From: Anaerolineae bacterium
Lineage (GTDB): Bacteria > Chloroflexota > Anaerolineae > Anaerolineales > Villigracilaceae
Assembly (NCBI GenBank): GCA_003524705.1
Contig: DQGV01000394.1
Coordinates: 590 to 6,387 of the forward strand
Length of the DNA stretch: 5,798 bases
Direction: 5' to 3'
A program made the position numbers and the translations under genes. Below the pieces are notes generated by a model that saw nothing but the letters and a program-made list of their open reading frames with translations, did not search any database and was not told the origin of the DNA. Of the stretch, positions 5,750 through 5,798 are shown in pieces. Within the stretch, counting starts at the first letter, position 1, and each line of letters begins with the position of its first letter.

Positions 5750-5798
5750 CACAGAGGTCGCAGAGTTCTCTGAGAAAAAAACTCAAATATCTCTGTGT
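5750..5798. repeat. CACAGAG-type short tandem repeat with closing inverted copy
   Basis: Three nine-base units follow one another: CACAGAGGT (5750), CGCAGAGTT (5759) and the diverged CTCTGAGAA (5768). After an A-rich spacer, CTCTGTG (5791-5797) is the exact reverse complement of the first CACAGAG. Nested inside, CAGAG-TT-CTCTG (5761-5772) can also form a hairpin. The arrangement resembles a dispersed palindromic intergenic repeat. It begins 26 bases after the last gene and may continue past the window edge. Confidence 0.55.

Noticed and set aside
5724..5798. CRISPR array at the right edge
   Set aside because: The units are nine bases long with no unique spacers, unlike CRISPR repeats of about 25-37 bases.

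Overview
The window looks like a chromosomal housekeeping segment of a bacterium of moderate-to-low GC content, most plausibly a Chloroflexota member of the Anaerolineae type. That assignment is an inference from family features: a dephospho-CoA kinase with a long C-terminal extension, a Der GTPase with two extra segments in its first GTPase domain, and a small DUF3054-type membrane protein. No sequence search was possible. Nothing points to a plasmid, phage or defence island.

Layout. Positions 1 to about 404 hold the RNase P RNA gene (rnpB) on the minus strand; its last few nucleotides lie beyond the left edge. A short intergenic stretch of about 137 bases holds back-to-back promoters, one for rnpB (minus) and one for the plus-strand genes. 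All five protein genes are on the plus strand: coaE with a C-terminal extension (542-1708), cdaA diadenylate cyclase (1805-2674), a cdaR/YbbR-like membrane-anchored regulator (2674-3912, overlapping cdaA by one base), der (3968-5335) and a four-helix DUF3054-like membrane protein (5340-5723). A long perfect hairpin (3917-3949) separates cdaR from der. The right edge (5750-5798) carries a short repeat with a 9-base period, built on CACAGAG and closed by an inverted CTCTGTG.

Function. cdaA and cdaR form the conserved c-di-AMP module: CdaA makes the second messenger from ATP at the membrane, and the extracytoplasmic YbbR repeats of CdaR probably modulate it. The usual third partner, glmM, is not next to them; der, a ribosome assembly GTPase, follows instead. 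coaE performs the last step of coenzyme A synthesis. rnpB, coaE and der are core functions.

The most noteworthy points are the CoaE C-terminal domain, which looks like a GNAT-like fold lacking the acetyl-CoA loop, the DGG in place of DGA in the CdaA catalytic motif, the near-leaderless GTG start predicted for cdaA, the hairpin plus five-codon ORF overlapping the der start, and the terminal repeat. I see no convincing evidence for an entirely new system.
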